Assembly: GCF_042643165.1 (NCBI RefSeq)
Contig: NZ_JBHRSH010000002.1
Coordinates: 620,001-684,000, forward strand
Direction: 5' to 3'
Source: Hyphococcus aureus
GTDB taxonomy: Bacteria > Pseudomonadota > Alphaproteobacteria > Caulobacterales > Parvularculaceae
Length of the DNA stretch: 64,000 nucleotides
Below the pieces are notes generated by a model, which was given only the letters and a program-made list of their open reading frames with translations, had not been told where the DNA came from and ran no database searches. How positions within the stretch are numbered: the first letter of the stretch is position 1; each line of letters begins with the position of its first letter. Position numbers and translations under genes: made by a program. Below are positions 9,422 to 18,156 of this stretch, piece after piece.

Positions 9422-10309
9422 TTAACCTTCGTTGATCTCGTCAAAAATCGGATTGCGCAACAAAAAGGCGATGGCCTTCGCTCGTTCCTCATTGATCGGC
9501 TCATCCGGGAAGGATTTCAAGATCGCGTTGAACTTCTCCTCCACTCCCTTTTTGAACTCTGGGTGGGTGAGAATATAGAGATCGTTATTGAGCACACCTT
9601 TCAAAACGCGCTCACCGCATTCCTCTGCGCTCATCCACAAATCTGAAACCGGGCGTTCAGCGAGCTGCACTTCCGTCTCAAGGAGCCCGGTATCTTTCTT
9701 GAATTTATCCGGCCGGATTTTTCCAGTCTCGCCGATATTGGACTGAACCGGACCCGGGCAAAAAGCTGAAACCCCGATATTCTCTGGCGCAAGCTCACCG
9801 CGAATAGATTCAGAAAGCCCCAGCATGGCCGCCTTGGCCGTTCCGTAAATTGAAAACGCGGTCACCGGAACCAGCGCAGCCTTGGACGCGGTGTTGACGA
9901 TGTGCCCACCCTCGCCATGTTTGCGGATATAGGGCAGCACAATCTGGAGCCCGTTGATAACACCGCCTATCATCACGCCTAGGCCCCAGTCCCAATCGTC
10001 AAAACCAAGCTTCGCCAGCGGACCGCCGACACCCATCCCGGCATTGTTGAAGAGCAGGTGAATTTTGCCGAACTTATCCTCCGCCTGCTGCGCAGCGGCG
10101 GCGTAGGCTTCGCGGTCGGTGACATCGAGCTTCAGGCAGAGCACGCGCGCAGGGTCGTCGAAATGCTCAGCGGCGCTCTTGAGAAGATCATCGCGAATAT
10201 CGGCCAGCACCAGATTGGCGCCGGCGTTATAGAATGCCTTTGCAATACCGAGCCCAATACCGCTCGCGCCGCCCGTGATGAACGCGGTTTTTCCTTTAAC
10301 ATCTTTCAT
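9422..10309 (-). CDS. SDR oxidoreductase, LigD/L/N/O-like clade
   Basis: A 295-residue classical SDR with TGGASGIGLG at residues 12-21, LADIR ending strand 2 (an Asp that favours NAD), FNNAGMG, Ser in VNTASKAAL, and YGTAK as the catalytic Tyr/Lys. The long C-terminal tail with YILTHPEFKKG is shared with the other LigD-like SDRs here. These enzymes oxidise benzylic or secondary alcohols of lignin dimers. This copy is the most divergent of the four, with GVMIGGVINGL where the others keep NVNFNG-type sequence, so another alcohol substrate is possible. It precedes MOSC in an operon and is divergent from the CmcJ-like gene. Confidence 0.85.
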   Translation of the reverse strand: MKDVKGKTAFITGGASGIGLGIAKAFYNAGANLVLADIRDDLLKSAAEHFDDPARVLCLKLDVTDREAYAAAAQQAEDKFGKIHLLFNNAGMGVGGPLAKLGFDDWDWGLGVMIGGVINGLQIVLPYIRKHGEGGHIVNTASKAALVPVTAFSIYGTAKAAMLGLSESIRGELAPENIGVSAFCPGPVQSNIGETGKIRPDKFKKDTGLLETEVQLAERPVSDLWMSAEECGERVLKGVLNNDLYILTHPEFKKGVEEKFNAILKSFPDEPINEERAKAIAFLLRNPIFDEINEG

Positions 10310-10524
10310 GGAAATAATTGTCCTTTTTTGTATCCGCCACTGTGAAGCAGTCGCAAATCTCGCCGTTCCGCAACAGCGGCCAAAGGCGCTTCGGCGTGAC
10401 TGTCATTTGAGACATAAGGCCAATCGCCACCCATGGCGAAGCGCATCACCACGAGCGGTGAAAAGCCGCCCTTGGCGTCGTTTCGCCCTCTTTTCAATCA
10501 TCGCGGGCATCGTAAACTAACGGG

Positions 10525-11325
10525 ATGAGCAACAATGTTAAGGCTGAGATCAACTACGCCGCGCCCATGGCGACGAAACCGCGATTTCACGCTAATGATC
10601 AATCTCGCGACGTTCTTAACCTCGACCCGAGAACAGTCGAATTTGTCGATGGCCGCGCATCACCAACCGCGCTTGATCGCGAGGGCTTCGCGCTCGTTTC
10701 GCATTGCAGCAAGGTCAAGGATTTTCGCGACCCGGCTTTTCACGACCTTCATAAGCGTGAAATTGAGGAGCTTATCGTAAAACTGACGGGCGCCGACCTC
10801 GCCATTGTCAACTCACCCGGCGTGCTACGCTTTGGCGAGAAATCCGCAGACAGCGGCAAGCTCAATAATTCGCGGCCCGCGCGCTTTATCCATATCGACA
10901 TTAATGATGAAACAGCTGCTCAATTCGCAGAGGCCGCGGCGCCCCAAGGCAGAAAAGTAAAACGCGTCGCGCAATATAACATCTGGCGCGTCCTCACGCC
11001 CCCACCGCAGGACGTTCCCCTCGCCGTTTGCGATGCGCGTTCATTCGATGCTGAAGACCTGATCGAAGCTGACGCTATTTTCGATCAGGAAGGCCAACCG
11101 GATTGGTCCTTCACTGCGCTCATGCTCAAGCCGTCGCCGAAACACCGTTGGGTCTGGTTCCCGGACATGACGCCTGACGAAGCCTTGGTCTTCATTACAA
11201 ATGACAGCGACCCGGCGCAGCCGCACCATGCGCCGCACACCGCCTTTAACAACCCTCTATGCCCGCCGGATGCGCAACCGCGCGCCAGTATCGAGATGCG
11301 CGCCATCGCCTATTGGCTCGATTAA
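10525..11325 (+). CDS. CmcJ/NvfI-family oxidoreductase-like protein
   Basis: A 266-residue member of the CmcJ/NvfI (AsaB/GA4-desaturase-like) family. Signatures are YNIWRVL near 150, PLAVCDARS near 170, HRWVWFPDM near 210, EALVFITNDSD and HTAFNNP near the end. Relatives include fungal iron/2-oxoglutarate-type oxygenases and the cephamycin CmcJ protein, while most bacterial members are uncharacterised. The retained histidines in HRW and HTAF are candidate metal or substrate contacts. It lies 22 nt before a lignostilbene-dioxygenase homologue, so it may modify a stilbene or a stilbene precursor (inference). No experimentally assigned role is known to me for such a pair. Confidence 0.7.
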   Translation: MSNNVKAEINYAAPMATKPRFHANDQSRDVLNLDPRTVEFVDGRASPTALDREGFALVSHCSKVKDFRDPAFHDLHKREIEELIVKLTGADLAIVNSPGVLRFGEKSADSGKLNNSRPARFIHIDINDETAAQFAEAAAPQGRKVKRVAQYNIWRVLTPPPQDVPLAVCDARSFDAEDLIEADAIFDQEGQPDWSFTALMLKPSPKHRWVWFPDMTPDEALVFITNDSDPAQPHHAPHTAFNNPLCPPDAQPRASIEMRAIAYWLD

Positions 11326-11347
11326 TCGCCTCCGAAGGAACAACAAT

Positions 11348-12817
11348 ATGCGAGGTTTCCCCAAGACTGTAGAGTTCATGTTTCTCAACACGCCGATCGG
11401 TGAGGAGCTGTCCCTCAACGGGCTCGAAGTCGACGGCGACATTCCCGCTGACATACGCGGCGCGTTTTTCCGGGCTGTGCCTGATCCGGCTTTCCCGCCA
11501 TTATTTGACGACGACACCGCCCTTTCCGGCGACGGCATGATCTCGCGTCTGTGGTTCAAGGAAGACGGGTCCGTGGATTTTGACATCCGCTACGTGCAGA
11601 CTGCGCGCTACAAGGCCGAGACCGCTGCCGGCAAAGCGCTGTTCGGGCGTTACAGAAATCCCTATACAGACGATCCGTCGGTAAAAGGCGTTGATCGCAC
11701 CGTCTCCAACACGACACCGATCTGGCATGGCGGAAAGTTGTTGATGGCCAAGGAAGACGGCCGCGCCTACCGCGTCGATCCCATCACGCTGGAAACAATC
11801 GGCTCCTATGATTTCGGCGGCAAGCTGAAATCGGAAACCATGACCGCGCACGCCCGGATCGATCCCGAAACCGGAGAGATGTTCTTTTTTGGGTATGAAG
11901 CAGACGGGTTGGCATCCACCAAAGTCGCCTATTGCATTGCCGACAAGGCTGGTTCGCTTGTGAGCGAACAATGGTTTGACGCCCCCTATTGCGGGCTGAT
12001 GCATGACTTCGTCATCACCAAAAATTACGCCGTGTTCCCTGTCTTTCCCACCACATGCGACCTTGAACGTCTCAAGAAAGGCGGCGTTCACTGGGTCCAT
12101 GAACAAGGTCTCGAAAGCTGGATTGGCGTCATGCCTCGTTATGGCGATGCAAAAGACATGCACTGGATAAAGGGACCGAAAGGCGTTTCCGCGTTTCACT
12201 TCATGAATTGTTTCGAAGATGAAAACGGCCGCATCCATCTCGACCAGCATCTGACCGAAACAAACGCGTTTGAATTTATCCGCCGCGCCTCAGGCATCAA
12301 TATGGCGCAGTCGGAAATCAAGGGCGGGCTTGTGCGCTGGTCTTTCGATCCCGATGGAAATGAAATTACCGAAACGCCGCTCGGACCGCCGGGTGATCTC
12401 TGCCGTATTCGGGACGCCGATCAGGGGCGTCCCTATACAATTGGCTGGTATCTCAGCATGGACCCGCAGATGAAAGGGCCGCCCTTGCTTGGCGGCCCGG
12501 TCGGCGTCACGTTCAACGCACTCATCGCTATCAATCCGCAAACGACAGAGATGGAGATGCTCGCCCTGCCCCCGGCCCACGCCATCAGCGAGCCGGCGCA
12601 TATTGTGTCATCCATGGAGGATCATCCCGGATGGCTTCTTTTCATCATTGACCGGCAAGCGGGCGAGCATGATTTTGAACACGAAGCCTGGATCGTGAAC
12701 GCGGGCGCGATCAGCAAAGGCCCTGTCGCTAAAATAAAAATCCCGCACAGGCTGCGCCCGCAAGTGCATGGATGGTGGGCGCCGCAGGAGCAACTCGACA
12801 AAGCTGCCGCCCTTTAG
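11348..12817 (+). CDS. Carotenoid-cleavage/lignostilbene dioxygenase homologue (copy 1)
   Basis: A 489-residue RPE65/carotenoid-oxygenase-family protein. The ATG at 11348 is chosen for its AAGGA site 8 nt upstream; the frame is open further upstream but overlaps the preceding gene. The four iron-binding histidines are visible in TAHARID, LMHDFV, AFHFMNCF and VHGWW. Tyr102 and Lys135, equivalent to the phenol-binding Tyr101/Lys134 of lignostilbene dioxygenases, are kept, but Phe59 is replaced by Leu. It therefore probably cleaves a 4-hydroxystilbene to two aromatic aldehydes using O2. The stop overlaps the convergent SDR stop by 4 nt. It is more divergent from LsdA than copy 2, so its substrate may differ. 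Confidence 0.85.
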   Translation: MRGFPKTVEFMFLNTPIGEELSLNGLEVDGDIPADIRGAFFRAVPDPAFPPLFDDDTALSGDGMISRLWFKEDGSVDFDIRYVQTARYKAETAAGKALFGRYRNPYTDDPSVKGVDRTVSNTTPIWHGGKLLMAKEDGRAYRVDPITLETIGSYDFGGKLKSETMTAHARIDPETGEMFFFGYEADGLASTKVAYCIADKAGSLVSEQWFDAPYCGLMHDFVITKNYAVFPVFPTTCDLERLKKGGVHWVHEQGLESWIGVMPRYGDAKDMHWIKGPKGVSAFHFMNCFEDENGRIHLDQHLTETNAFEFIRRASGINMAQSEIKGGLVRWSFDPDGNEITETPLGPPGDLCRIRDADQGRPYTIGWYLSMDPQMKGPPLLGGPVGVTFNALIAINPQTTEMEMLALPPAHAISEPAHIVSSMEDHPGWLLFIIDRQAGEHDFEHEAWIVNAGAISKGPVAKIKIPHRLRPQVHGWWAPQEQLDKAAAL

Positions 12818-13728
12818 GTCAGGTCATCAAGGCTGATTTTGCGGCCCGACGCGGCGGCCTTGTTGCCCTCGCGGCGCAAACGTTCGATCTCGAGGCGGCC
12901 TTCCGGCGCCGGTTCATCAGGCAAAGCGGCCATGGTCGTCTCGTAGATTTCCTGAATGTCGGGTCCATGCTCCGGGTGGGTCAGGATCAGTCCGCGGTTC
13001 TCCGTCATGCCTTTGAGAATTTTTTCGCCGACCTCAAGCGGGTCCATGCCAAGGTCAAAAGCGCCGCCAAACTTTTCAAGCTCGGCCTTGTCGACTTTCC
13101 CAAGACCGCTATCCTTGAAGTTATCGGGGCGGCGCAGCGCGCTGTCCCATGCATTGGTTTTGGTTAGTCCCGGACAGACCAGCGACACGCCGATATTGTA
13201 AGGCGCCAGATTATAGCGCAGGCATTCTGTCATACCGCGAACCGCAAATTTGCTCGCCGTGTAAATGCCAGCCTGCGGACCTGATATATAGGCCGCCATA
13301 CTCGCCACATTGACGATATGTCCGCCTTCCCCGTGGGCCTTAATTTTCGGAATGAAACTGACAATGCCGTTGACGTTGCCGCCGAAATTTACGCCCATGA
13401 TCCAGTCAAAGTCGTCATAGGTCGCCTCGTCCGTCGGCCCGAATACGCTGACCCCGGCATTATTGACCAAGACATGAACCTTGCCGAAATGCGCTTCAAC
13501 CTCTTCCGCAACTTCGGCGAAACGTTTGCGGTCCGTCACATCCAGCTTCAAAAACAGCGGCGCCTCTCGTTCCTGATCGGCGAACCATATCGCAGCTGCG
13601 GCCTTGTACTCTTCATTGCGATAGCTGAGCGCGAGCCGCATTCCCGCATTGGAGAATGCCCGCGCAATCCCGAAGCCAATGCCCGAAACCCCACCTGTGA
13701 TGAAGGCCGTTTTTCCCTGCCAGTTCAT
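12814..13728 (-). CDS. SDR oxidoreductase, LigD/L/N/O-like clade
   Basis: A 304-residue SDR. The ATG at 13728 is preferred because GGGAGG lies just upstream, which removes 16 residues from the longest frame. Motifs are TGGVSGIGFG near residue 12, NNAGVSVFGP with the YDDFDWIMGVNFGG stretch that is diagnostic of the LigD-like clade, catalytic Ser in NVASMA and YTASK. It probably oxidises the benzylic hydroxyl of a lignin dimer with NAD+ (inference). It is divergent across 80 bp from an NTF2-like gene, an arrangement repeated at 18.9-20.0 kb. Confidence 0.86.
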   Translation of the reverse strand: MNWQGKTAFITGGVSGIGFGIARAFSNAGMRLALSYRNEEYKAAAAIWFADQEREAPLFLKLDVTDRKRFAEVAEEVEAHFGKVHVLVNNAGVSVFGPTDEATYDDFDWIMGVNFGGNVNGIVSFIPKIKAHGEGGHIVNVASMAAYISGPQAGIYTASKFAVRGMTECLRYNLAPYNIGVSLVCPGLTKTNAWDSALRRPDNFKDSGLGKVDKAELEKFGGAFDLGMDPLEVGEKILKGMTENRGLILTHPEHGPDIQEIYETTMAALPDEPAPEGRLEIERLRREGNKAAASGRKISLDDLT

Positions 13729-13808
13729 GAATCCCTCCCGACGATGGTAGTTTGCTACGCGCCCCATGCTATCCATAGGGAGGCGCCAAATATAACCGGG
13801 AGGAAGCC

Positions 13809-14498
13809 GTGAGTGAACTCAATGAAATGAAGTCAGAGCTTGCTGAGCTGAAAAGCCGGGTCGGGAAAATCGAAGACCTGCACGCAATCCGCAAGCTCCA
13901 CTATGCTTATGGCTACTATATCGATTTCTGCCAATATGACGAAGTCGTCCAGCTATTCGCAAAGGATGGCGAAGTCATTTTTCTTTCCGGCATTTACAAA
14001 GGACATGAAGGGGTCGCGCGACTTTACAAGACGTGGTTCCAGAACTTCTTCACCAAAGGGAAGCCGGGGCCGGAATATGGCTTCCTCCTCGATCACTTCC
14101 AGATGCAGGACATCATCACTGTCGCCGATGACCGCAAGACCGCGAAAGGCCGCTTCCGCGCCATATTGATGGGCGGCAACCATGAAACACGGGAATACAA
14201 ACCCGAAGGCCTGCCGGAACAATTCTATGAGGCCGGCATCTACGAAAACGACTATGTGCAGGAGGATGGCGTCTGGAAGATCAAGCGCCTCGACTACATG
14301 GTTCAGTGGCAAGCTGAATATGAAAAAGGCTGGGCTCATACCGAGGCTCACTTGCAGCCGGCCGTCGAGACCTATCCTAAAAACCCTCTTGGCCCGGACG
14401 AATTGTTGCCAAAGGCTCGCCAGACATGGCCCCATCGCCATGACGTGCCTTATCATTACGCGCATCCGGTGATGGGGGCGAAGCTCAATGGCAAGTGA
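13809..14498 (+). CDS. NTF2-like (SnoaL-fold) protein, candidate stilbene-forming lyase A
   Basis: A 229-residue SnoaL_4/NTF2-like protein with a GTG start behind GGGAGGAAGC. It has an N-terminal coiled segment (residues 1-20), then RKLHYAYGYYID, GFLLDHFQMQD, YENDY and EKGWAHTEA. Cofactor-free NTF2-like enzymes of lignin catabolism deformylate beta-1 diarylpropanes (LdpA) or, as I recall, decarboxylate phenylcoumaran acids (PhcF/PhcG), both giving a stilbene for lignostilbene dioxygenase. The neighbouring dioxygenase at 11.3 kb and the LigW-like gene that overlaps its 3' end by 11 nt support this reading, but the assignment is inference. Clearly homologous to the protein at 20.0 kb. Confidence 0.75.
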   Translation: MSELNEMKSELAELKSRVGKIEDLHAIRKLHYAYGYYIDFCQYDEVVQLFAKDGEVIFLSGIYKGHEGVARLYKTWFQNFFTKGKPGPEYGFLLDHFQMQDIITVADDRKTAKGRFRAILMGGNHETREYKPEGLPEQFYEAGIYENDYVQEDGVWKIKRLDYMVQWQAEYEKGWAHTEAHLQPAVETYPKNPLGPDELLPKARQTWPHRHDVPYHYAHPVMGAKLNGK

Positions 14499-15627
14499 GT
14501 TGTTGCCTGACGGCAGTGAAAAGGGATTGCGCGGCCACATGACGGAACGCGGCGTTCGGCGGCGCGTTGGCATGGCGCCGCCCGCCGGCGAGATTGCCCG
14601 CAATGTTCCCTATAAAAGGATCGCAACAGAAGAAGCCTGGACCTTTCCCGAGCTTGTGGAAGCACAGTTAAAACTTCTGAAAACCGCAAATGCGCCTGAC
14701 GATCCCGCGCTGCGCATGGGCGGCATGTTCGCGTCCATGCCGGAGTTGCAGAAAATGCTTTGCGATCTTGGCGATCTCAGGATCGCCCATATGGACGAAT
14801 ATGGCATTGACCGGCAGCTTCTTCTCCTTACGGCACCCGGTCCGCAAGTGCTGGAGCCGGAAGAGGGAACCCGTCTTGCCGCCAGATCAAATGACATCGC
14901 GGCGGAGGCCTGCGCCAAGCGCCCGGATCGCTTTTCAGCCCTCGCCGCCTTCCAGCCGCAAGACCCGGACGCCGCAGCGCGAGAGATTGAGCGCGCCATG
15001 AAAGAGCTGAATCTAAACGGCGCTGTATTGAATTCTCATTTTCGCGGGCATTTCCTCGATGAGCCGCAATGCGATCCAATTCTGGCGGCGCTCGAAGAAA
15101 ATGACGCCGCGCTCTATATTCACCCGACAGCGCCATTTGACGATCGCGTCTACAGCGCGAGAAACACAACCGGAGCGCTGGGCGGCTTTCCCCATGATGT
15201 ATGGAACCATACGATGGGGATTATTCTTTCCGGCGCATTCGACAAATATCCGAAGCTGCGCCTGGTGATCGGGCATCTCGGCGAGTGCATGCCGCTGCAT
15301 CTTTATCGTTTTGACTGGATGCAATCGAACGCCGACGGGGTCCCCGGCCTTCGCGGCGGCCAGCCGGCGGTGACGCTGAAACACCCAATGAGCCATTACT
15401 TCCATAACAATATCTGGATCACGACCAGCGGCGTCGGCTGGGAGCCGGGAATTAAGTTCTGCATGGATGTGATGGGACCAGAGCGCGTTCTCTACGCTAT
15501 GGACTATCCCTATCAGCAGTCATCTGACGAAGTCGCCGCTTATGACCGGATGGACATCCCGCCCGCTCACAAGAAAATGCTGATGCAGGAAAACGCCGAA
15601 CACGTTTTCCGGCTGCCGAAAGACTAG
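14488..15627 (+). CDS. LigW-like amidohydrolase-family decarboxylase
   Basis: A 379-residue COG2159 (amidohydrolase_2) enzyme related to 5-carboxyvanillate decarboxylase. Equivalents of the LigW metal ligands are visible: Glu in RIATEEAW (residue 48 of this frame), His in LYIHPTAP and Asp in LYAMDYPYQ. Such enzymes use Mn2+ for non-oxidative decarboxylation of ortho-hydroxylated aromatic acids. The N-terminus is about 30 residues longer than LigW. The ATG at 14488 overlaps the upstream gene by 11 nt, and internal ATGs at 14539 and 14572 are alternatives. Co-transcribed with NTF2 protein A. The substrate may be a carboxylated vanillate or ferulate analogue (inference). Confidence 0.82.
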   Translation: MASELLPDGSEKGLRGHMTERGVRRRVGMAPPAGEIARNVPYKRIATEEAWTFPELVEAQLKLLKTANAPDDPALRMGGMFASMPELQKMLCDLGDLRIAHMDEYGIDRQLLLLTAPGPQVLEPEEGTRLAARSNDIAAEACAKRPDRFSALAAFQPQDPDAAAREIERAMKELNLNGAVLNSHFRGHFLDEPQCDPILAALEENDAALYIHPTAPFDDRVYSARNTTGALGGFPHDVWNHTMGIILSGAFDKYPKLRLVIGHLGECMPLHLYRFDWMQSNADGVPGLRGGQPAVTLKHPMSHYFHNNIWITTSGVGWEPGIKFCMDVMGPERVLYAMDYPYQQSSDEVAAYDRMDIPPAHKKMLMQENAEHVFRLPKD

Positions 15628-15775
15628 CCTCCAACCCCATTAGCGGTTAGCTGTTATATTTGTACAGTGAATTACAAGGCTCTAAGTGAGCCTTCTAATG
15701 AGCAAAGCACTAATCCGGCCGACAGACGGGTGGTCTCGTGTATGAAGCGGCCGGTCGACCTGAGGGGGAACAAAA
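15628..15775 (+). promoter_or_regulatory. Leader with hairpins before the NTF2-like gene
   Basis: A 7-bp hairpin, AAGGCTC-5 nt-GAGCCTT (15676-15694), lies shortly after the decarboxylase stop with no U-run, so it is a weak terminator at best. A second, GC-only inverted repeat (15715-15721 with 15748-15754, 26-nt loop) sits just before the AGGGGGAA ribosome-binding site and could fold in the leader. Function unproven. Confidence 0.3.
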
Positions 15776-16243
15776 ATGCTTGAGTTACTGGCTGGTTTGG
15801 CGCTGGTCCTAACGACGGCCGCCGACGATGAAGCTGTCGTGCGGAAGATGATCGAAACAAAATACGCTAAGGAAAACGCCTGCGACGCGACGTATGCGGA
15901 AAACTATGTGGCGGACGACGCAACCGAGTATCTTCCGAATTACCTCAGAGCCATGCCGAAAGAACCTCAGAGCGAAATCATGGATTTCGAGGAGTTCTGC
16001 GCCGCTGGCGGGAAAAGCCTGAACGAGCCTGACATTCAAATGATCGAGCGCATCGCGGATGACGTTATTCTCGTCACGGGGATCGGCTCTATCGAAGTGA
16101 CGCGTCCGGATGGAACGCTTGACTATGACGGGGAGTACTCGTTCACGAATATCTTCGTCAAAACCGGCGACGGCTGGCGCGTGCGCCACCTCCATGTCGC
16201 GCCGATCATCCCCGAATTGCCCACCGTCCCAGCGCGCGACTGA
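15776..16243 (+). CDS. SnoaL/NTF2-like small protein, probably exported
   Basis: A 155-residue protein with a short hydrophobic N-terminus (LELLAGLALVLTTA, possible signal peptide) and a DUF4440/SnoaL-like alpha-beta cone fold suggested by DEAVVRKMIETKY, EYSFTNIFVKTGDGW and RVRHLHV. Members act as small ketosteroid-isomerase-like enzymes or binding proteins. No catalytic residues can be assigned. A good ribosome-binding site (AGGGGGAAC) precedes the ATG. It is convergent with the methyltransferase gene. The role in aromatic catabolism is unknown; it is shorter than, and distinct from, the 230-240-residue NTF2 proteins here. Confidence 0.65.
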   Translation: MLELLAGLALVLTTAADDEAVVRKMIETKYAKENACDATYAENYVADDATEYLPNYLRAMPKEPQSEIMDFEEFCAAGGKSLNEPDIQMIERIADDVILVTGIGSIEVTRPDGTLDYDGEYSFTNIFVKTGDGWRVRHLHVAPIIPELPTVPARD

Positions 16244-16285
16244 CCAGGCCAAGGTCGCCGGTGAGCCCGGCGCCCGGGAAGACGT

Positions 16286-17122
16286 CTAGGCTTTCGCCGT
16301 GACGATCCAGGCGGCGGCGTCGAGGCGCACTGATCCATCCTTGTAATAGGGTTTGAGTGCTTCGATGATTTCCACGCGGGCCTTGTCTCTCAGACCCGGA
16401 CCGGCTTCGTCCAACGGTTCGCCGATGGCAAGCGCATTCATGACGAAATCCGCCGCGCTCTCCGGCGTCGCTCCCTCACCGCCAAGCAATTGCTCACCTT
16501 GCCAGAGCGTGCACGTCACCTCTTTCCACCCTGCGCGTTCAAGCAGCGCCTTGGTGGCGTCCGGATCAGCCATGCGGAATGGTCCGGGACCATCAGGCGC
16601 GCGCTCGGGCATTTCCACATATTTGCCGGCAATTGCGCCGACCATCCCGATCCATGGATTCTTGTCCGGCGGGCCCCAGCAAGAAAAAGTGAAATCCCCA
16701 CCGGGCTTCACCCAGCTTCTGATATTGGCAAACGCCTTATCAGGATCTTCGAAAAACATGATGCCGAAACTGGAAAAGGCGCGGTCACGCGGCGCATCCA
16801 GCTTCGTTGTCTGTGCATCGGCACATTTGAAGTCCACATTGCCGACGCCCGCCTCCGCAGCGCGTTTTTTTGAATGATCTATCAGAATTTGCGCAATATC
16901 GACGCCTGTAACATCGCCTGACGGCGCAACCGCCTTTGCGATCTCAATCACGTTCTTGCCGCCGCCGGAACCGATCTCGACGACATGTTCGTCTGGCTTG
17001 AAGGCGGCGGCCTTCATCAGCGCAGCGTTGATCGGCGAAATCATGGATTCAAAGGGAACGAGATATTTCAGCCAGCGCTCACCGACTTCGCCATTCCAGT
17101 CTTCAACAGCCTGATCTGTCAT
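16286..17122 (-). CDS. SAM-dependent methyltransferase (class I)
   Basis: A 278-residue UbiE/COQ5-like methyltransferase. Motif I is VEIGSGGGKN near residue 50, followed by an acidic residue in VTGVDIAQ and FKCADAQ; RAFSSFGIMFFEDPDKAF is motif II. The ATG at 17122 follows AGGGAGAAAG and is chosen over a longer start 15 residues upstream. The acceptor is unknown. In this setting it could methylate a phenol or an intermediate, or recycle C1 units, but nothing in the sequence decides. It is divergent from the beta-etherase-like pair across 257 bp. Confidence 0.8.
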   Translation of the reverse strand: MTDQAVEDWNGEVGERWLKYLVPFESMISPINAALMKAAAFKPDEHVVEIGSGGGKNVIEIAKAVAPSGDVTGVDIAQILIDHSKKRAAEAGVGNVDFKCADAQTTKLDAPRDRAFSSFGIMFFEDPDKAFANIRSWVKPGGDFTFSCWGPPDKNPWIGMVGAIAGKYVEMPERAPDGPGPFRMADPDATKALLERAGWKEVTCTLWQGEQLLGGEGATPESAADFVMNALAIGEPLDEAGPGLRDKARVEIIEALKPYYKDGSVRLDAAAWIVTAKA

Positions 17123-17314
17123 ATCTTTCTCCCTAGTTTGCGCGAGCAAGTGTTGCGCACCTCTCACTCCTTTACGACGCTATAAAGGAAGCATCACTCA
17201 CAGAAAATATGACAAATGCTTACAGTGCGGCGCACAATTTCTTTCCTTATCTGCGGTCCTGCCGTGTCGGATTTTGTTTCCCTGACCGGCATCTGCCGAA
17301 AGACATCTTCAGCT

Positions 17315-17329
17315 ATTATTTTCAATAAT
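17315..17329. promoter_or_regulatory. Inverted repeat upstream of the GST pair
   Basis: ATTATT-TTC-AATAAT, a perfect 6-bp inverted repeat with a 3-nt centre, about 50 nt before the ATG of the first GST gene in the region divergent from the methyltransferase. Possible operator; no matching regulator identified. Confidence 0.25.
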
Positions 17330-17379
17330 TGGCCGGATCGATTCCGACGCTGGGCACAACCGCAATTACGAGACGCATT

Positions 17380-18156
17380 ATGAGCGATGTCACGCTTTAT
17401 CACTGGGAGCCCAACGCCAATTCGGGCAAGCCCATGCTGGCGCTTATGGAAAAAGGCGTTGAATTCGAGAGTCACTATCTCGACCTTCTCAATTTTGATC
17501 AACATCAGCCCGATTATCTCGCCATCAACCCCCAGGGCACCATTCCCGCCATGACCCATCGTCACCCCGAAATGGGCGACCGTGTGCTCACCGAGTCGAC
17601 GGCGATTATGGAATATGTGGACGCGGCTTTTCCCGGACCGAAACTCATGCCCGACGATCCCAAGGATCAATGGCGCGTTCGGTGGTGGATGAAATTCATT
17701 GATCAGTGGCTGGCGCCGTCTTTCTCCATGATCGGCTGGAGCGTTTTTATAGGGCCGGCGGTGCGCAAGAAAGACCCCAAGGAGCTGGAAGCTGCGATCG
17801 ACCGCATTCCCCTGCCTGAACGGCGTGTGGCCTGGCGAAAGGCGATCTATGGCGCCTTTGGTGAGGAGGAAATGAAGGAATCCCAGCGCCGCGTCGCGGT
17901 TGGCATTCGCATGCTTGAAGATGCGCTATCGCAGCGCGAATGGCTGGCATGTGATGAATACAGCCTTGCCGACATTAACGGCTTCAACTCGACCTATGCA
18001 CTCCCATTGAGCCAGCCGGATCTCGCAAATGACGAAAAAACACCACACATCCTTGAGTGGCTTCGCAAGGTTTACGAACGCCCGGCTACAAAAAAGACGT
18101 GGGCCATGGGCAAGACTGATATGGTCAAGCGTGTAAAACTCCTGGAGCGTTCATAA
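17380..18156 (+). CDS. LigF/BaeA-like glutathione S-transferase (beta-etherase family)
   Basis: A 258-residue GST. The ATG at 17380 matches the family start LYHWEPNANSGKP. It aligns with Sphingobium LigF along its length: NxNS at residues 12-15 (glutathione-contacting Asn/Ser), QHQPDYLAINPQGTIPAM, ESTAIMEYVDAAFP, IPLPERRVAWRKA and YSLADI. LigF-type enzymes break the beta-aryl ether bond of alpha-keto lignin dimers by glutathione attack at C-beta. The gene overlaps the next GST by one base (TAATG). That pairing resembles the Novosphingobium BaeA/BaeB heterodimer, of which this would be the catalytic subunit (inference). The ribosome-binding site is weak. Confidence 0.85.
   Translation: MSDVTLYHWEPNANSGKPMLALMEKGVEFESHYLDLLNFDQHQPDYLAINPQGTIPAMTHRHPEMGDRVLTESTAIMEYVDAAFPGPKLMPDDPKDQWRVRWWMKFIDQWLAPSFSMIGWSVFIGPAVRKKDPKELEAAIDRIPLPERRVAWRKAIYGAFGEEEMKESQRRVAVGIRMLEDALSQREWLACDEYSLADINGFNSTYALPLSQPDLANDEKTPHILEWLRKVYERPATKKTWAMGKTDMVKRVKLLERS

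Noticed and set aside
16256..16272. CGCCGG/CCGGCG hairpin after the small SnoaL gene
   Set aside because: No U-run follows in either direction; such short GC repeats are frequent in this GC-rich sequence.
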